A DNA stretch of 64,000 bases from Gloeopeniophorella convolvens (taxonomy: Eukaryota > Basidiomycota > Agaricomycetes > Russulales). Below the pieces are notes generated by a model. That model was not told the origin of the DNA. It did no database searches and saw nothing but the letters and a program-made list of their open reading frames with translations. The DNA lies in assembly GCA_022496205.1 (NCBI GenBank), contig WTXD01000042.1, positions 124,001 through 188,000 on the forward strand, given 5' to 3'. Each line of letters opens with the position of its first letter. Within the stretch, counting starts at the first letter, position 1. The position numbers and the translations under genes are program-made. This document shows, piece by piece, positions 45,033 to 57,000 of the stretch.

Positions 45033-45513
45033 TGTTGAGACAGACAGTGTCCTGGCCGCTCTGATTAGATTAGATATGGACCTAATGATCAAGGACTATC
45101 TTATCTTGTGTACATAATGTTCTAGACTTAAGGCTGTGCTCAGCCCCACATTCGTTTCCATGTTCTGGACTATTCTAGGGCATTCTATGACCCACCTTGT
45201 ACTCCGGTACCCACTCTTACTCTATTTCATGTGGGTCTCCTAGGCTTCCTAAGCATTGTTTATCACATGCTATTGTCGCTCCTTACTTGTATAAAAAGGA
45301 CCTCCTCTTTCACCTTTGTAGCCTCAGTCTTTTGACCTTCTCTGACTGAGGCAAGTACACTTACGCTCCTTTCTACTTTCTTATACTTACACTACCTTAC
45401 AGCCTCACTCTGTGTCCTTCAGGTATTGTTGTAATCAAGTCTTTTGACCTTCTCTGACTAAGCGTCACTCTGTGTCCTTCAGTTGTCACTCCACCCTCTG
45501 CTGCGCTTCAACA
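45033..45513 (+). mobile_element. Solo LTR, family A long form, TSD GCAAC
   Basis: 481 bp. It starts TGTTGAGACAGACAG and ends GCGCTTCAACA, with GCAAC at 45,028-45,032 and 45,514-45,518. It is the same family as the copia LTRs. It is longer because it carries two copies of a block with core AGTCTTTTGACCTTCTCTG and the ~110 bp between them. Confidence 0.92.
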
Positions 45514-45679
45514 GCAACTGCCCTCCGTGCTGCATTGTTGTGGTGCTGCTTGCTCCGAACGAGCCTCTGTTGCAGGCTCAATACCTCCATATGTTGCATG
45601 TTGCCACTGCTGTAAGTTTGTTGTGAGTGTGCTGACTTCCCCTGAGCACATTAGACAAGGGCAGGGCTCACCCCACCGC

Positions 45680-46825
45680 TGTCACGAACACTAGGGCTTC
45701 AAGGAGGTTGAGATGCTTAAAACACTTGAGTGAACTCAGCCCTACTAGTAAACACCCTATGTGTTGCCCACAATGCAATGCATACCACTCACATTATGTT
45801 GAAGCGCAGCAAGGGGTGGAGTGACAACTGAAGGACACAAAGTGACGCTCAGTCAGAGAAGGTCAAAAGACTAATACATTAGTGCAATACCTGAAGGACA
45901 CAAAGTGACGCTGTAAGGTAAAGTAAGCATAAGGTAGAAGTGAAAGGAGCAGTAGTGTACTTGCCTCAGTCAGAGAAGGTCAAAAGACTGAGGCTACAAA
46001 GGCAAAGAAAGAGGTCCTTATATACTGTAAGGAACGACAGATAGCATGTGATAAACACTGCTTAGAAAGCCTAGGAGACCCACATGAAACAGAGTAAGAG
46101 TAGGTACTGGAGTACAGGGTGGGTCATGGAATGCCCTAGAAGAGTCCGGAACATGGAAATGAATGTGGGGCTGAACACAGCCTTAAGTCTAGAACATTAT
46201 GTATGCAAGATAAGATAGTCCTTGATCATTAGGTCCATATCTAATCTAATCAGAGCTGCCAGGACACTGTCCGTCTCAACACATTATAACTATAAGTCTA
46301 AATGCATCATGTGACCCTTCACCCCCATTCCTCACCCTACTCCCTAATGGCCAACTCACCCTGAAATACCCCCAAGATCCCAGACTAGGGATCACTCAGA
46401 ACGGCCATATTACTCATCCCAAAGTAACCAGAACCTTGATCAAGGTGAAACACTTCATGCATCCTCTTTGGGACTCTGATCATCAAGAACTCCATAGGGC
46501 CTCAAGCCCCACTCTGTGATGGAATCTAAGAAGTGTATCAGAGAGGAGAGGTTATGGGAAATCCCCTCTGGAATCCCCATCAGTAATTAGACCAGATCTG
46601 TCTGGGGGATCTCCAGTAGTATATAAGACCCCCATGTATCGCCCAGTGGTCCTCAGACTGTCCATCTGTTGCACTCTCATCTGTACCTAGCACTGTAATA
46701 GCACTGTTAGTGTGTTCCCCCTCGTTTCTGCAATACTTGCAGCTTATCTTCTGTTCCCCCCCTTGTAATGCTCTCCAAACCCTCTACTATCCTCTCTGCG
46801 TGCACTCCGCAAGTGAGTCCTGACA
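45680..46825 (+). mobile_element. LTR family E copy, interrupted by family A LTR
   Basis: It starts TGTCACGAACACTAGGG and ends GAGTCCTGACA. Without the nested LTR and its duplicated 5 bp it is 656 bp, exactly the length of the second copy at 58,066-58,721. It contains a TATATAAGACCCCC promoter-like box. No target duplication is visible (ACCGC left, TCCAT right), so it may be one end of a rearranged element. Confidence 0.75.
45797..46281 (-). mobile_element. Solo LTR, family A, nested in family E LTR, TSD CATTA
   Basis: 485 bp, reverse orientation, long form. CATTA flanks it at 45,792-45,796 and 46,282-46,286. It sits inside the family E LTR and so is younger than it. Confidence 0.9.
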
Positions 46826-47283
46826 TCCATTAGCCATAATGACAGAATAGGCAACTTATTGCCTTAAAAAGCTGCTGTTGTAAGCAATGGCAACTCGGCC
46901 TGGAGACGGTGACGATGTCAAGGATGTTTTTGATCATGAGCAATGACCATCAAATGGTCATTTGCGACCAGGTCTGCTGATGCAATGTGAGCGTGAGTAT
47001 GACTTAGCGTGTACAAAATGATGAGAGCCCAGGCCGAAGTGCCTGGGCTGGTGCGAAAGTGTAAAGTAGGAATGACCAGAGTCTGCTGATATGCTGCTTA
47101 GGTGCATAGGGCATATATTGGTATAATTTACGCATTTCAGCGACTCTATGCAAGTCACCAGCACGACGCGGAACTCACACTTCGCAGTCTGGACTGCATT
47201 GGCTCACAAGTAGCATTGGCGGTCACGTTCACTCGCTGTGTGGACTCTCCAAGTCGTTCGGCTGGTTGGGCTTCGGTGCAACT
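46826..47283. other. Intergenic, nothing recognised
   Basis: About 460 bp between two LTR copies. It may hold a remnant of the internal region of the family E element, but no primer-binding site or coding sequence can be named. Confidence 0.35.
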
Positions 47284-47779
47284 TGTTGAGATCGACAGGA
47301 CTCAGGACAGGAAGGACATCTCTGATTAGATTAGATAAGGGACTCGGTGATCTGTGAGCTATCTGATCTACAATGTATATGACATCACTTTGTTCTAGCC
47401 CCTAAGGCTGTACCTACTCTCGTTCCTGTTCTAGATTCTTCCAGGCTCTTCCATGACCCATATGCAGTTCTGGTTGACCCACCTGCAGTTCCGATCGACC
47501 CACTTTAGTTCCGCTTTCACATGGGTCTCTGGTTATCACATGTTGCTGTTGTTTATCACATGTAAACCACACTCCTTTTGTGTATATAAAGGACACTGTT
47601 TTCGCCCTTGTAGCCTCAGTCTGTTGACTTCACTGACTGAGGCAAGTACTTTACTTCCGGTACTTCCGGACTTGCGCTTGCCTAGGTATTGTGCCAATGA
47701 TATTTAGTCTGTTGACTTCACTGACTGAGCTTTGCTCTTGCTTGCCTAGTTGGCACCCTGTTTCTGCTGTGCTTCAACA
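47284..47779 (+). mobile_element. Solo LTR, family B, no clear TSD
   Basis: It starts TGTTGAGATCGACAGG and ends GCTTCAACA, 496 bp. It lacks the TSD seen on the other family B copies (CAACT left, ACACA right). Either the site decayed or unlike LTRs recombined. It is internally shortened near the second CAGTCTGTTGACTTC block. Confidence 0.8.
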
Positions 47780-48003
47780 ACACAATTACTGTTGACTGTT
47801 GTCCCCCTTTCTGTTAACTATCCGACTCCACTATCTCTTCTACAAAAACCTCCCCATCTTACTCCTTGCTTACCATGCTTACTGGTCTTATCTTCCTTAT
47901 CTTAAGATTTTCCACTCTTAGAGCTAAATTTAGGCCTGCTTGCAGCCATCTTACAGCCCCTAGCTTATCTGGGTCTTCTGCCCTGCTTCTGCCTTCCTTA
48001 CCA

Positions 48004-49350
48004 ACGAGGGTATTTCCCATGGCTTTGCCACTTCACAGGTATGGTCTGGCAGGGGAATGTGGCTCTTACTTGTACTACTTATAATACACTCTGTGCACAT
48101 TACATATAACAACTCTGACTGTTGGAGCCAAATCTGGCATGGACGCCTTTGCTATCATTGTGGCCCATACCATTAGAACATTACACCCAGTAGTGCGTAC
48201 TGTTCGACATGGCAGGTCAACCGGTTGCCGGTCACCTCGGCAGCAACAGTGGCAAAAGTGCATCGACAGTACACCACATACTGCACTATAGAAAGATTAA
48301 AGGAGAGGGCGCAACTGGTTGTTGCGTCCGCCGGCCCGCAAACGTTGCATGTCAGGGCACACACCATTAGGATACAATGCAACAAAATGCCATAGCATCG
48401 CACAGCGACCGTGCACTCATCCAAGGCGCATGCATGGTTCTAGGTTGGCAGGTGTGGCTTCTTGCCATGCCCGCATCGCTTCATGTTGGTGTGTGCCATG
48501 CGAGACAGCACTGCATCGTGTCGAGGTGTTGAGTGGGCGAGCACAGGGACCATCCTATAGCCATGTGCACTGTATACTGTGGCATGCGCTGGGGCAATGC
48601 GGTCGGTCACCACGTGTCAGTGATCAGCGACAATATGGGTCGCGTGTAGATGCAGTCATGCACACTGCATCATAGGGCGAGTAAAGGGGTGGGCGCGACT
48701 GGTTGTCGTGCCTGTTGGGCATGCGCCTCCTGTTGCAGCATGCATCATGAGTGCCGGCCCTGTGCCCTGTGCTATGTCGACTCTTGCAGTCTTGCTATTG
48801 CAGGCAGTGTGGGCATAGTTGGCAGGGAGCAGCACACTAACGCGACAGGGGTTGGAGAATGGAATGGCGATGATGTGTGTAGCACAATATGGATGGGGTA
48901 CAGGACAGAGAGGGTGGTGAGAATCAAAGCATAGATGTGCTACGCACACCTCACTACCGGCACTCCACATTAGGCCAGCGCCCACGGTTCCCCGTCCCAT
49001 CTTCGCGCAATAAAATCTGCGTGAGCGGAGATGGTACGGGGTGGTGTAGGGGCACGGGTATGGCAAAGAGCATGGGCGAGGGTGTGGTGCACGGCTGGTC
49101 CAATGATAGCGACGGGTGAGGCTTGTGGAGGGCGGGGGCAAGCTCAGCAAGCATGCTGCACAACAGGGAGATCTGAGTTGCGGGCGAAATGCGGAGGGTG
49201 ATGCGAGCAGCACGGGAGCGTGGCGTGGGACTTTTTCCTTGGGTGTGGGACTTTTTGGCAGGGCGCGCGACTCTCTGTGGCCGCGAAACTTTTCATTGGC
49301 TACAACGTGCAATTCCCACACCCTTTGCTCCTTTCTTTTTAGATGTCTTG
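48004..49350. repeat. Dispersed repeat family D, copy 1
   Basis: It starts ACGAGGGTATTTCCC. Its first ~475 bp match 59,772-60,270 and its first ~40 bp match 53,611. Internally, blocks near 48,290-48,330 and 48,680-48,720 resemble each other (core GACTGGTTGT). The right end (CAATTCCCACACCCTTTG then CTCCTTTCTTTTTAGA, about 49,312-49,349) is shared with 59,740-59,771 and in part 60,752-60,775. No coding sequence can be supported. Confidence 0.6.
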
Positions 49351-50906
49351 TATCACTTGAGTCATTAAAGCTTGCTCAACCATGCTATTTTACCATAACA
49401 AGTCTGAGGGCACCATGCCACCCCACTGACAATATACCCACACCATAGCTTATGATAATGATACTATACAATGCATACACACACCTACATGCTCTACACA
49501 GCACACATGACTATACGCCCTCAGGCGTGCGGAACCCGCCCTTAAGCACATCTGCCACACCACGTGCAAGCTGGGGCAATACGCTGTTCACACCCGGTAA
49601 CACCCCGAGCGCCGCTGTCTCTGCCGCCATGCACATACCCGCCATACCACGGTGCCCGCACCATGCTCGCGCACCCAGAAGTGCACATCGCGCCTGCACA
49701 GCTCGGGCATGCACACCACGGTGGCACCCGCAAAGCTCCAAGGTGTGCCCATGTGGGCGCAGCGCACGCTGACGACGACAACGGGACCCAGTGCGTGTTA
49801 ATGAATGCAGCGCATATGAGCGCGGCAAGCGCGGGCGCAGGGCACACCTTGTGCGTAGCACAGTGCAACGTGGTGGCGCCGAGCATATAGGAGAGGAGCG
49901 TGGGCAGGAGTGTGTGCAGCGCGTAGTTGGCTGGGCTATGCAGTGGTGGGTCTGGTTGTGCTGGTCGTGGTGGCATGGGGAGGGGTGTGAGCAGTGTGGG
50001 GTGTGTACATTGTTCTGCGGAAAATCGTGGGAGAGGTCGAGGGCTGGGGATGTCAGGAGAGTGCAGGGAGACGTGGGGGGGAGGGGTGGGTGATGCAAGG
50101 GCAAGGGCGAGGGCAAGGGAGGAGTGCAGTGAGTGAGCTGCGTGCTGTGTATCAAGTAGCTACGCACCTTACATTGCACCGAAGTCTTGTGGCAATGATC
50201 CGGTGACGGCAGATGGAGGGCACGGGGAAAGGCAGTGATGGCGGCAGGTAGCAGCGGGAGTGATGGTGATAAGGATGGGGAGCGACGCCGGAGGCCTACA
50301 ATGTGGTAGAAGTCAGCGAGTTCGACAAGAGAAGCACTTACATGGGAACATGAGCCATGTTCAACAGCTCAGGGACCGGGTCGGAGAGTGGACAGGAAGG
50401 TTAAAGGAGGGAGGCGGCGAGCTTGTCGGTGAGGACAGCGGTGAACTCGCCAAGGTCAACTCAGGCCCAGAAATGACCAAGTCAAATCGACTTAGGTGCG
50501 TGACAATGTGGGACGTGCATGTGAACTACCTGGCCGAACCCGGTGTCATGCAACCTTTGCAGCGCGTGCTGCCTCGTCACTTCACAGTCTTCTCCTCCCT
50601 CCATCTTCCCCCATTTTCCCTCTCCCGTTTCCTCTTCCCTCTCCCTCCTGCAGTACCTGCAAGCCAAGGTTTGTATAGGATGGAACTGGGCACAGGAGTG
50701 AGTGTTCAGCATGTCCTACACGGTTTTGCTGACTTTGCTATTAGTACAACACTTTGCTGGCTTGCTGCTGCCTCGCCTCCCTCCCTCTCTCTTAGCTCTT
50801 AGTCCTCTGGCTGATATAAGGTATATCTTCTCACTCTTTCATGCACCATTGTTGACTCCATTGAGTAGCAGACTCCTTGGTTCCTGGCTGGATGACTTGT
50901 GATTGA
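49351..50906. other. Low-complexity GC-rich stretch, no gene
   Basis: Pyrimidine/purine-biased, Cys/Ala/Pro-rich frames occur on both strands with no family motif. A CT-rich run lies near 50,590-50,660. Nothing else could be recognised. Confidence 0.4.
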
Positions 50907-50950
50907 GGGTTAGAGTTAGGTCTTTAGGGTGGGTTAGGGTTAGGGTTAGT
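50907..50950 (+). repeat. Interstitial telomere-like TTAGGG repeats
   Basis: About six imperfect units of GGGTTA. The most regular part is GGGTTAGGGTTAGGGTTAG at about 50,931-50,949. TTAGGG is the telomere repeat of most basidiomycetes. The tract lies in the middle of DNA, not at an end. Confidence 0.75.
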
Positions 50951-51970
50951 ATTAGTTACTTTAGTGTAGAATGTTAGTAGTGTATATTGGAATATCAGCT
51001 CCTTTCTCATTGCTTTTATATCATAGTATGATCACCTTTTGACTAGCTTATTCATGTCTTATTATGTGCCTTATCTTTGAGAGTTCTTTTAAAGATGCTA
51101 ATAAGATGTAGGTCTTATGACTAGTGTGGCAATTTAGACGGATAAGGACAAAATAAGCCCAGTTTCCAATAATAACTTATTAAGATCTTATTTCCTACTA
51201 TAAGAGGGGGAGGTTTTTGTAGAGCACCCCCATATCATCCATAACACAGATGGAACCTGAAATCAATCCGGTTATATCACTCATTACACTGAGTTTGATG
51301 TCTCGCTAAAGGAAAATCACATTTCCAGTGTTTCTACATTTCCAGTATCAGAGGAGAATGTATCATCCCTGGATTTCCCTGGCTGCGACTGTTTCAACCC
51401 CTGATCTTGTGGGGTGAACAGCGAGTCGTAGACGACTTCCATCCCATCACTCTTTCCACTTCAGACGCATCCTCATGGAAACCGACACTGACGACATTCT
51501 GAGCAGGAGCATGTGTATTAAACATACATTCCATCTCAGAGTGGGAAGAGGAGGCACGTGTCAATGTCCAACTTTACCTACAAGGGGTTGAACCCTTAGA
51601 CCTAGAAACAGAGGACAAAATTTATTATGGATCGCCACCAGAACTTGTCGACGAGGTTCACCTCCTCCGAGTTACTCAGGTGCAGCGACTTGTAGAAGCA
51701 GCACTAGATCCAAGTAAAATGAAACCCGATCCCATTCCCCCACACTACTGACGCTTCGATAAAGTCTTCAGCAAAGAGGCAGTGCAGAGATTCCTGAAGT
51801 CACGACCATGGGATCATCTCATTGACCTAAAAGACGATGCACCACCTTCACTCCCGTGTAAAATCTATCCCTTGTCCCCGGCCGAGCAGACTGCACTCGA
51901 ATCCTTTCTTGATAAACATCTAAAGAAAGGGTACATTCAACCGTCTAGCTCCCCCTATGCTTCTCCCTTC

Positions 51971-52239
51971 TGTGAGATGGGAACCTCAGTCGGAACATAG
52001 AGAACAACTCTATTAGATATCTACCTGTGAGATGGGAACTAAGGTAGAGTTAGATGGGAGTGATTATAGAGTGAATGACTATGGCTTACCCTCAGTCGGA
52101 ACGTAGAGAATGACTGAGGGAAGTGGAACGCAGACAGCGCGAGTTCGGTATTCGAGATTATGTAAGCGAGTGTAGAGTGTTCGAACGGAGCGAGATGTAT
52201 AGTACAATAATTCTCTTATTTACTACAACGATTCCAACA
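51971..52239 (+). mobile_element. Solo LTR, family C (269 bp), TSD CCTTC
   Basis: It starts TGTGAGATGGG, ends GATTCCAACA, and is flanked by CCTTC at 51,966-51,970 and 52,240-52,244. Removing it plus one CCTTC restores the gypsy RT reading frame exactly, which proves it is an insertion. It contains two partly repeated GAGATGGGAACY segments. Confidence 0.85.
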
Positions 52240-52715
52240 CCTTCTTCTTTGTTAAAAAGAAGGATGGAAAACTTTGACCTGTGCAGGACTATTGCCAGCT
52301 GAACGCCTACACAGTGAAGAATCATTACCCTCTTCCACTCATTGAAGAAATCCTCCATAAACTCCAGACCGCCCGACTCTACACAAAGTTCGACGTACGA
52401 TGGGGATACAACAATATCCACATCAAAGAAGGCGACCAATGGAAAGCTATGTTCAAAACAAACCACGGTTTCTTTGAACCCATGGTCATGTACTTCGGAA
52501 TTACAAATTCCCCATCAACATTCCAGACAATGATGAACAAACTGTTCAAAGATGAGATTGACTCAGGTCTTGTCTTCATCTATATGGATGATATCCTCAT
52601 TGCGACCCCCAACGACCCAGACCTTCACTGATGCATGGTCGAATGAGTACTTCAGAAACTCCTTGACAATGATCTCTACCTAAAGCCAGAAAAGTGTACC
52701 TTCAAGAGCACAAAG

Positions 52716-53219
52716 TGTTGAAGCGCAGCAGAAATAGGGTGCCAACTAGGCAAGCAAGAGCAAAGCTCAGTCAGTGAAGTCAACAGACTGAATGTCATTG
52801 GCACAATATCTAGGCAAGCAAGAGCAAAGCTAAAGTAACTAGATAAGCGCAAGTCCGGAAGTACTGGAAGTAAAGTACTTGCCTCAGTCAGTGAAGTCAA
52901 CAGACTGAGGCTACAAGGGCAAAAACAGTGTCCTTTATATACACAAAAGGAGTGTGGTTTGCATGTGATAAACAACAGCAACATGTGATAACCAGAGACC
53001 TATGTGAAAGTGGAACTAAAGTAGGTCAACTGGAACTGCATGTGGGTCATGGAAGAGCCCAGAAGAATCTAGAACAGGAACGAAAGTAGGTACAGCCATA
53101 GGGGCTAGAATAAAATGATGTCATATATATTGTAGATCAGATAGCTCGCAGATCACCAAGTCCCTTATCTAATCTAATCAGAGATATTCTTCCTGTCCTG
53201 AGTCCTGTCCGTCTCAACA
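52716..53219 (-). mobile_element. Solo LTR, family B, inside gypsy pol, TSD CAAAG
   Basis: 504 bp, reverse orientation, flanked by CAAAG at 52,711-52,715 and 53,220-53,224. It interrupts the gypsy frame between the RT and the VDYLGVIL block. Confidence 0.9.
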
Positions 53220-53610
53220 CAAAGGTGGACTACCTTGGTGTGATCCTGAATGGTGACCAAATCGAGATAGACCCTGTAAAGCTTGACAGTATCAGGGACT
53301 GGCCCGTCCTGAAGACCGTCAAGCAAGTACATGCATTCCTTGGATTTGGGAACTTCTACCGCCACTTTATCAGAGATTTTGGTAAGATGGCTTGACTATT
53401 GAATACCCTTACAAAGAACAATACCCTATTCCTTTGGACCGACGAATGCCAACTCACGTACAAACGACTCAAAGACACTTTTCTCTCAAATCCTATACTT
53501 ATTCACGTTAATCACGATAAACCCTTCTTCCTTGAGACGGACACTTCTTCATTCACATGTGGTGCAGTTCTTTCCTAAAAGGGTGTCGATGGACAACAAC
53601 ACCCTATAGC

Positions 53611-53690
53611 TTACGAGGGTATTTCCCATGGCTTTGCCACTTTGTAGGTACGGTGTAGTATTGGCCACAGGAATGTAGCTGTCCCATTGA
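53611..53690 (+). repeat. Dispersed repeat family D, 5' fragment
   Basis: GAGGGTATTTCCCATGGC and the following ~30 bp match the starts at 48,004 and 59,772; similarity then fades. It truncates the gypsy pol pseudogene. Confidence 0.5.
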
Positions 53691-53914
53691 GTATTTATAG
53701 CTTAGCTAGCTTATAGATTGTAGCCTCTATAGGATTATCTCAATATCTATTACCTCTGAGTCATAGTAGATAAACTGCCCTTTGGGCAGTATATTGATAA
53801 GTCAAGTTATGCCTGCCCTCAAGTAATACTATAAAGAGAACACCTATTATCTTGCCCATTATAACACATTATACAATAGACACCACATGCTTTAATATAC
53901 TACACTAATTAGTA

Positions 53915-53946
53915 TTGAGTCTTGAGTCTTGAGTCTTGAGTCTTGA
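53915..53946 (+). repeat. Microsatellite (TTGAGTC)4
   Basis: Four perfect 7-bp units plus a partial fifth, just past the 3' end of the Helitron helicase frame. Confidence 0.9.
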
Positions 53947-54010
53947 TGGTAGAGCCTGTAAAGGAAATATTAGTTGATGTACTATAATCAGAGAATGTTG
54001 TTGATACTTA

Positions 54011-57000
54011 CTATGCTCCAAATATATTTGCTATAGCTTCAGGGTATACAACATTGGAAACCTCTGTTCCATCTGAGCCTTCTGGAAAGAGGACCTTGAT
54101 ATGATGTCTTGAAGTGCATTGTGATAGTGCAACATAGAGTTGGCCATGTAAGAATACTGACTTGCGTAAGTCAATACCAACATTTTGAATGGATTGACCC
54201 TGAGACTTGTTGATGGTCATAGCAAATGCTAAGCGGACAGGAAATTGATGTCAAGATAATGGGATAGGAAGATCATCGTTTGAAGGTTGTAGGATGATCC
54301 GTGGAATGAAAGCTACCCTTCCTGCATGTCTACCTCCAAGAATATGGCATTGTAACACCCTTGGCTTGATATCTAGAAGCACCATTCGTGTTCCATTACA
54401 AAGACCTTGATTTTGATCCAGATTCCGTAAGAGCATGAGTGGACAGCCCTTTTTGAGTTTTGAGTGGGCTAGTGGAAGGCCAGTGATTATGAGAGAGTTG
54501 AGATATTCAATAGGATAGTCAGCATTGGCTCCACCACCTTCTGTAACAGAGTCGATACTTAGAAGAGTAGTTTCATTGCCAGGGAATTTGGCCAGCATTG
54601 TAGCATTGATTTCTTCAACTGCATTATTTGTTGTTGTCAAAATATTGCACTCTAGGAAGAAGGTGTTGAGCTTTGGTTGAACTATGATATTGGGATAGGT
54701 GTAATCTAGAAGGGAGGCTAGATTGTTTTACAAGAGTTTCATAGTGGCTGGTAACATAATGGTCTTGTGTAGGGAGAGATTTCTTCCTTCACCAACATCA
54801 AGAAGCCATCTTGCAAATTCATCACTTTCTGGTGACCTGTCTAACCGTATATTCTGAGCTAGATAGAAGATTTGAGTATAAGCCCAAATTCTTGACTTTC
54901 GAATTGATGCATTGATAATTTGCTTGCGAGATCCTTTAGGCACCACTGGTAAGATCTGATGAAAGTCTCCTCCAAATAAAACAGTAAGACCACCAAATGA
55001 ATGCTGGTCTTCAAGGATATCTTGTAAAGACCAATTTAAAGCCTCAATGCTATATCGGTGCTGCATTGGAGCTTCATCCCATATGATTACTTGAGTTAGC
55101 TTGATAAGCTCTTTCAGGTTTTCATTTTTGTCTAGTCGACAAAGGGAATTGTCGAAGATTAGAATGGGAATCTTGAACCGAGAGTGTGCTGTGCGACCAC
55201 CATCTAATAGAAGAGCTGCAATTCCTGAGGAGGCCACACAGAGGGCAGGCTTTCCTATTGAGCATACAGCAGCAGCAATTGTATTGCAGACATAAGTTTT
55301 GCCACCACCTCCTGCACTTTGAAGAAAGAAGGTTTTCCCTTAGTTATTCTGAATGGACTCCATGACAGCTTCAAAGGTAGCAAGCTGTTCAGTATTGAAT
55401 GATTCTCTGCGAGCCTCTACTTCTAATGTTAGATCAGCCATGTCATAAGCAAGTTCTTGCTGTAGAAGGAAGTTGTGTTGTATTGGTTCTCAATCTTGAG
55501 TTAGAATAGGCATTGGAAGGAAGTTTTGGAGAGTCTTTCCAATTTGAAGTAGGATCTTTTGGATAAGGAAGAGTCCATAGTCATAGACCGTTCCTTGAGT
55601 AGGGGCTACTTGTTGAAATCGACGTTCCAAAGCCACTCTAAGATTATCATATATTGAGGCCTTGTACTGTTCTCATAAGACCTCTGGATGAGCAGGAACA
55701 CAATGCTCTAGCATTAGAGCAAAGGGGTTCCGAAGTTGAGAGCCTGTTTGAATCTATACATATACTTAGTAAGATGCTTCATCTTTAAAATAGTAAGGTA
55801 TCACACCTCAGCAGCTTCACGAAGACATCAGTCCCATTCACCATCATCTTCAAGTAGACCATGTGCAAGATATGCTGCTTTGAATGTTGGATAGACTGTA
55901 TCATAAACAGTACAAATATCTGCCCAGGAGGTTGCACCTCTAACCACTGTAAGCAGAGTTCAAAGGTAGAATTGTTCTCCACTGTTTGGAGGAACAAAGT
56001 ACATTTGGCCAATTGTAGAGCCTTTCTTCCGAGGAGTCCACCTTCGATTTTGCTTATTCCATACAAATCTTTGTGGAAATTCTTGATGTGTAAGAAGTAG
56101 GCTATCAGTTGCAATGCAAGCTGCATCTTGATTAGCTGTAAACCATTCTGTTAGCTGAGTTTTAGCTGAGGATGGCCGATCTAGAATATCAAGGATGTCA
56201 TCTTCAGGATCAAAGTAGACGGTTTGGTCATCAGGAAGATGGACAGGAAGTTGATAAACAGTAGGGGATTCAAGATGCATTTTGAAGCCAAAGATATGCC
56301 AGCAGGCTTCCATAGGGCCAATATATCGTGAGTCAATGTATTCTCTGACTTCGTCAATATTTTGTACCTCTAGTGTAGCACGGTTGGGACCCTTGTATAT
56401 GTACTTGTAAATATACTTGACAGCCTTGACCGATGCGCAGATTTCAACATTGATGTGACAGTTGTACTTTGATAGTAAGTAAGGGCTATGAGGGACCACA
56501 TTCCTGTTGTCAAGTGTTTGCCCTTTGGAGTTTGTAAATGTTCGACCATTGTCTGGCCAAGCATATTCTGGATATCCATTATCACCATATATTATGTTAG
56601 GGTTGAAGGATTTTGGATAATGCTTGCTACATTTTCCATCTTGCATGCATGGAGCATTTGGATGCTCAGGACTGCAAGGACCATGTAGCATACCTCAAGT
56701 AATTGCATCATATAAGATTGGATGTGTATGAGGGTCAGAAAGCTGTGCAGAAATGATTTGATCAACATGGCCTGCATCTCGGATTTTGAATGTGGCCTCT
56801 AAGAAGATCAATAGGTGGATATGTGATAGGCCACACTTTTGAAATTCAATGGTATAGACCATTCCTAAGATATTGCCAAAGAGGCCCTTTTGCACCTCTG
56901 ATGGAAGGGCATCCTTCTTCTCATTGAAGACCTGAGCTATAATATCTGGCCGATCTGATGGTAATTGTTGACATGGAGGATCATTAGGCCTAGCAGGGTC

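Larger units (their letters stand above)
51535..53610 (+). pseudogene. Ty3/gypsy pol fragment (RT to RNase H start)
   Basis: A single translated frame, interrupted by two solo LTRs, gives a gypsy pol segment. A linker comes first, then PSSSPYASPF and VKKKDGK, QDYCQLN, the RT core with FIYMDDILIA, a VDYLGVIL block, AFLGFGNFYRHFI, and the start of the RNase H with FLETDTSSFTCGAVLS. Stops inside the frame are TGA at 51,749, 52,275, 52,629, 52,644 and 53,393 and TAA at 53,576. At most TGA sites gypsy proteins have Arg. It ends abruptly at 53,611 where family D sequence begins. No integrase follows. Confidence 0.85.

Noticed and set aside
48656..49321. 221-aa minus-strand ORF
   Set aside because: Lies across repeat family D, is not open in the second copy and has no recognisable domain.
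49511..50179. 222-aa minus ORF rich in Cys, Pro, His
   Set aside because: Low-complexity GC-rich DNA with equally long frames on the other strand; no domain.
53915..53946. Short tandem array considered as CRISPR-like
   Set aside because: Simple 7-bp microsatellite without spacers; CRISPR is not expected in a eukaryotic nuclear genome.
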